Made by a program: the position numbers and the translations under genes. Shown here piece by piece: positions 5,828 to 6,927 of a stretch of 6,927 bases of DNA. Within the stretch, counting starts at the first letter, position 1; every line of letters begins with the position of its first letter. The DNA comes from Dialister sp. UBA734. Lineage in GTDB: Bacteria; Bacillota; Negativicutes; Veillonellales; Dialisteraceae. The notes under the pieces were generated by a model. The model ran no database searches. It worked only from the letters and a program-made list of their open reading frames with translations, and was not told the DNA's origin. Where the stretch lies: contig DBLC01000066.1 of the NCBI GenBank assembly GCA_002297935.1, positions 1 through 6,927 of the forward strand, in the 5' to 3' direction.

Positions 5828-6676
5828 ATGGCAATCATTTTAGACGGAAAAGAAACAGCCGCTTCCTTGAAGAAAGAACTGGAAGCCCGGTTGGAAGCCC
5901 TTAGAAATAAGGATTATGAGCCGAAACTGGCGATCATTCTGGCAGGTAGCAGCAAACCTTCTGCTATGTATGCGTCGTTCATGCAGAAAGTAGCCAAAGG
6001 CTATGGTATCGAAGCAGAAATCTTCCGTGAATCCGATGATATCACCGAAGAAGAACTGGGAAATCTTGTGACAGACCTGAGCAATGATAAGGAAATCACC
6101 GGAATTCTCATGATGATGCCGCTGCCGAAAGGAATCAGCGAAGAAAAAATTATTTCCCTTATGAATCCAGACAAAGACGTGGACGGACTGACCGAAACCA
6201 ATGCAGGCCGTCTCTTTGCGGGGAAGGCAGGTCTCTTTGGCTGCACCCCGAGAGCCGTCATGGCGATTTTGGATTACTACCACGTTTCCTTGGATGGGAA
6301 AAAAGCGGTGGTTATCGGCCGAAGCAATGTGATCGGGAAACCGGTTTCCATTATGCTTCTCAATAAGAATGCTACTGTGAATATCTGCCATTCTCACACC
6401 CAGAACCTGGCAGAGATCACCAAAGAAGCCGACATCCTGGTGGCCGCTGTGGGCCATCCGAACTGTGTCACCGCGGACATGGTGAAACCGGGAGCCACCG
6501 TCATTGACGTAGGCATCAACCGGGTAGAAGGAAAAACCGTAGGCGATGTGGATTACGAAGCCGTAGCCGAAGTGGCCGGTGCCATCACCCCTGTACCAGG
6601 CGGTGTGGGCAGCGTCACTACCACTATGGTGATTGAAAATATCATTGCCGCAGGGGAAAAAGCCGTAGCTGACTGA
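5828..6676 (+). CDS. folD: FolD-type methylene-THF dehydrogenase, probably lacking cyclohydrolase activity
   Basis: FolD normally oxidises 5,10-methylene-THF with NAD(P) and hydrolyses the methenyl product to 10-formyl-THF. This 282-residue protein has the usual length, the conserved Tyr48, the folate-binding PDKDVDG motif (114-120, Asp119), the nucleotide-binding GRSNVIGKP (164-172), the CHSHT stretch and the PGGVG signature (257-261). Two key residues differ. The position four after the conserved Tyr, the catalytic Lys of E. coli (Lys54) and human (Lys56) enzymes, is Met52. The Gln of the usual VQLPLP motif is Met96 in MMMPLP. Gapless alignment from the Tyr to the following GI supports the first change. 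Loss of this pair is expected to abolish the cyclohydrolase while sparing the dehydrogenase (inference). An upstream in-frame ATG at 5795 lies inside fhs without a ribosome binding site. The chosen ATG is one base after the fhs stop; only a weak GGGG (5814-5817) precedes it, so translation is probably coupled to fhs. Confidence 0.93.
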   Translation: MAIILDGKETAASLKKELEARLEALRNKDYEPKLAIILAGSSKPSAMYASFMQKVAKGYGIEAEIFRESDDITEEELGNLVTDLSNDKEITGILMMMPLPKGISEEKIISLMNPDKDVDGLTETNAGRLFAGKAGLFGCTPRAVMAILDYYHVSLDGKKAVVIGRSNVIGKPVSIMLLNKNATVNICHSHTQNLAEITKEADILVAAVGHPNCVTADMVKPGATVIDVGINRVEGKTVGDVDYEAVAEVAGAITPVPGGVGSVTTTMVIENIIAAGEKAVAD

Positions 6677-6681
6677 GTGTG

Positions 6682-6709
6682 TAATGCGAAGTGCGTAGTG
6701 CGTAATGGT
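6682..6709 (+). repeat. Degenerate heptad array, TAATGCG type, 4 units
   Basis: Phased units TAATGCG, AAGTGCG, TAGTGCG and TAATGGT begin 5 bp after the folD stop; a weak unit GAGTGTG (6675-6681) may extend the array into the stop codon. The same unit types occur on the opposite strand at 1-19. Together with the CTAG and GTTAACC arrays this makes three heptad families confined to non-coding DNA in this window. Confidence 0.7.
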
Positions 6710-6713
6710 GGAA

Positions 6714-6740
6714 GGGGCGCATCAAATTGTATAGCGCCCC
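6714..6740. repeat. GGGGCGC hairpin, inverted partner of the sequence at 6907-6927
   Basis: GGGGCGC (6714-6720) and GCGCCCC (6734-6740) form a 7-bp GC-rich stem around a 13-nt loop. There is no T-tract on either side, so it is not a good terminator. Its reverse complement begins GGGGCGCTATA, identical over 11 bases to 6907-6917, and resemblance continues weakly beyond. A mobile element end or a dispersed palindromic repeat would fit. Confidence 0.55.
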
Positions 6741-6777
6741 AATACCCCTGTTTATAAGAAAAAATCATACATGACAC

Positions 6778-6816
6778 AAAAAGATCAAATTCAATCATAT
6801 TGGATTTGATCTTTTT
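6778..6816. terminator. Intrinsic terminator after folD, probably bidirectional
   Basis: Arms 6778-6795 and 6799-6816 pair over 18 bp with a single G·U wobble around a 3-nt CAT loop. The left arm starts with AAAAA and the right arm ends with TTTTT, so the stem is flanked by a U-run in transcripts from either direction. It lies about 100 nt after the folD stop and is the natural end of the fhs-folD transcript. The stem is poor in G and C, which lowers certainty about efficiency. Confidence 0.75.
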
Positions 6817-6844
6817 ATATATGGCAAAACTTGAATGGATTATT

Positions 6845-6860
6845 TTACAATGTTACAATG
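6845..6860 (+). repeat. Tandem duplication of TTACAATG
   Basis: Two adjacent perfect copies of the 8-mer lie at 6845-6852 and 6853-6860, in AT-rich DNA upstream of the GGGGCGC repeat copy at the window end. A regulatory site is possible, but nothing else supports it. Confidence 0.4.
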
Positions 6861-6906
6861 AATTGAGCCTTTAAGATATATTGACTATCATATAAATTAA
6901 AAATAG

Positions 6907-6927
6907 GGGGCGCTATATGAATTGTGC
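6907..6927 (-). repeat. Partial second copy of the GGGGCGC repeat, cut by window end
   Basis: The plus strand here reads GGGGCGCTATA and then diverges, matching the reverse complement of the 6714-6740 hairpin over its first 11 bases. The remainder, TGAATTGTGC, resembles CAATTTGATGC in the other copy only with gaps. The two copies flank 166 bp containing the terminator and no gene. Confidence 0.5.

Noticed and set aside
6714..6740. GGGGCGC hairpin as the folD terminator.
   Set aside because: No T-tract follows the stem on either strand; the hairpin at 6778-6816 is a much better terminator.
6917..6927. ATG at 6917 preceded by AGGGGG (6905-6910), a possible gene start at the window edge.
   Set aside because: Only three codons are visible, and both the apparent ribosome binding site and the ATG fall within the GGGGCGCTATA repeat copy, so a coding start cannot be supported.

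Overview
The window carries two complete two-gene operons on the + strand, separated and flanked by repeat-rich, AT-richer intergenic DNA. The genes have balanced base composition, strong AAGGAG-type ribosome binding sites, Gram-positive-style promoters, a Negativicutes/clostridia-like FolD, and a PASTA-bearing class B penicillin-binding protein. Together these suggest an anaerobic Firmicutes bacterium, most likely a Negativicute (Acidaminococcus-like). The placement is inferred from the overall look of the proteins and was not tested by a search.

Layout. Positions 1-213 hold no gene. They contain three stretches of degenerate 7-bp (heptad) repeats, a good sigma-A-type promoter (97-125) and the cca ribosome binding site. 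Operon 1 is cca (214-1710, CCA-adding enzyme with an HD domain) followed by a 656-residue class B PBP (1707-3677), which overlaps it by an ATGA junction. Positions 3678-4158 hold no gene. They contain an ordered array: a GGTTAT-containing motif recurs about every 57 bp, three copies pointing right and four pointing left, meeting in a hairpin with about 45-nt arms (3798-3896) that probably also acts as a terminator. An extended -10 promoter (4078-4086) and a small leader hairpin then precede operon 2: fhs (4159-5826, formate-tetrahydrofolate ligase) and folD (5828-6676), one base apart. After folD come another heptad array, a GGGGCGC hairpin, a strong A/T-flanked terminator (6778-6816) and, at the window edge, a second partial copy of the GGGGCGC sequence in inverted orientation.

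How the genes work together. Operon 1 pairs tRNA 3'-end maturation with septal or side-wall peptidoglycan cross-linking; no direct biochemical link is evident. Operon 2 is a one-carbon module: Fhs charges tetrahydrofolate with formate, and FolD interconverts methylene-, methenyl- and (normally) formyl-tetrahydrofolate. The FolD here lacks both the catalytic lysine and the partner glutamine needed for the cyclohydrolase step: Met52 and Met96 occupy those positions. It may therefore be only a dehydrogenase, leaving a gap between the two enzymes that another cyclohydrolase would have to fill.

The observations most worth following are the inverted 57-bp-period array at 3708-4040, the FolD active-site substitutions, and the heptad arrays that supply the -35 box and 5' leader of cca.
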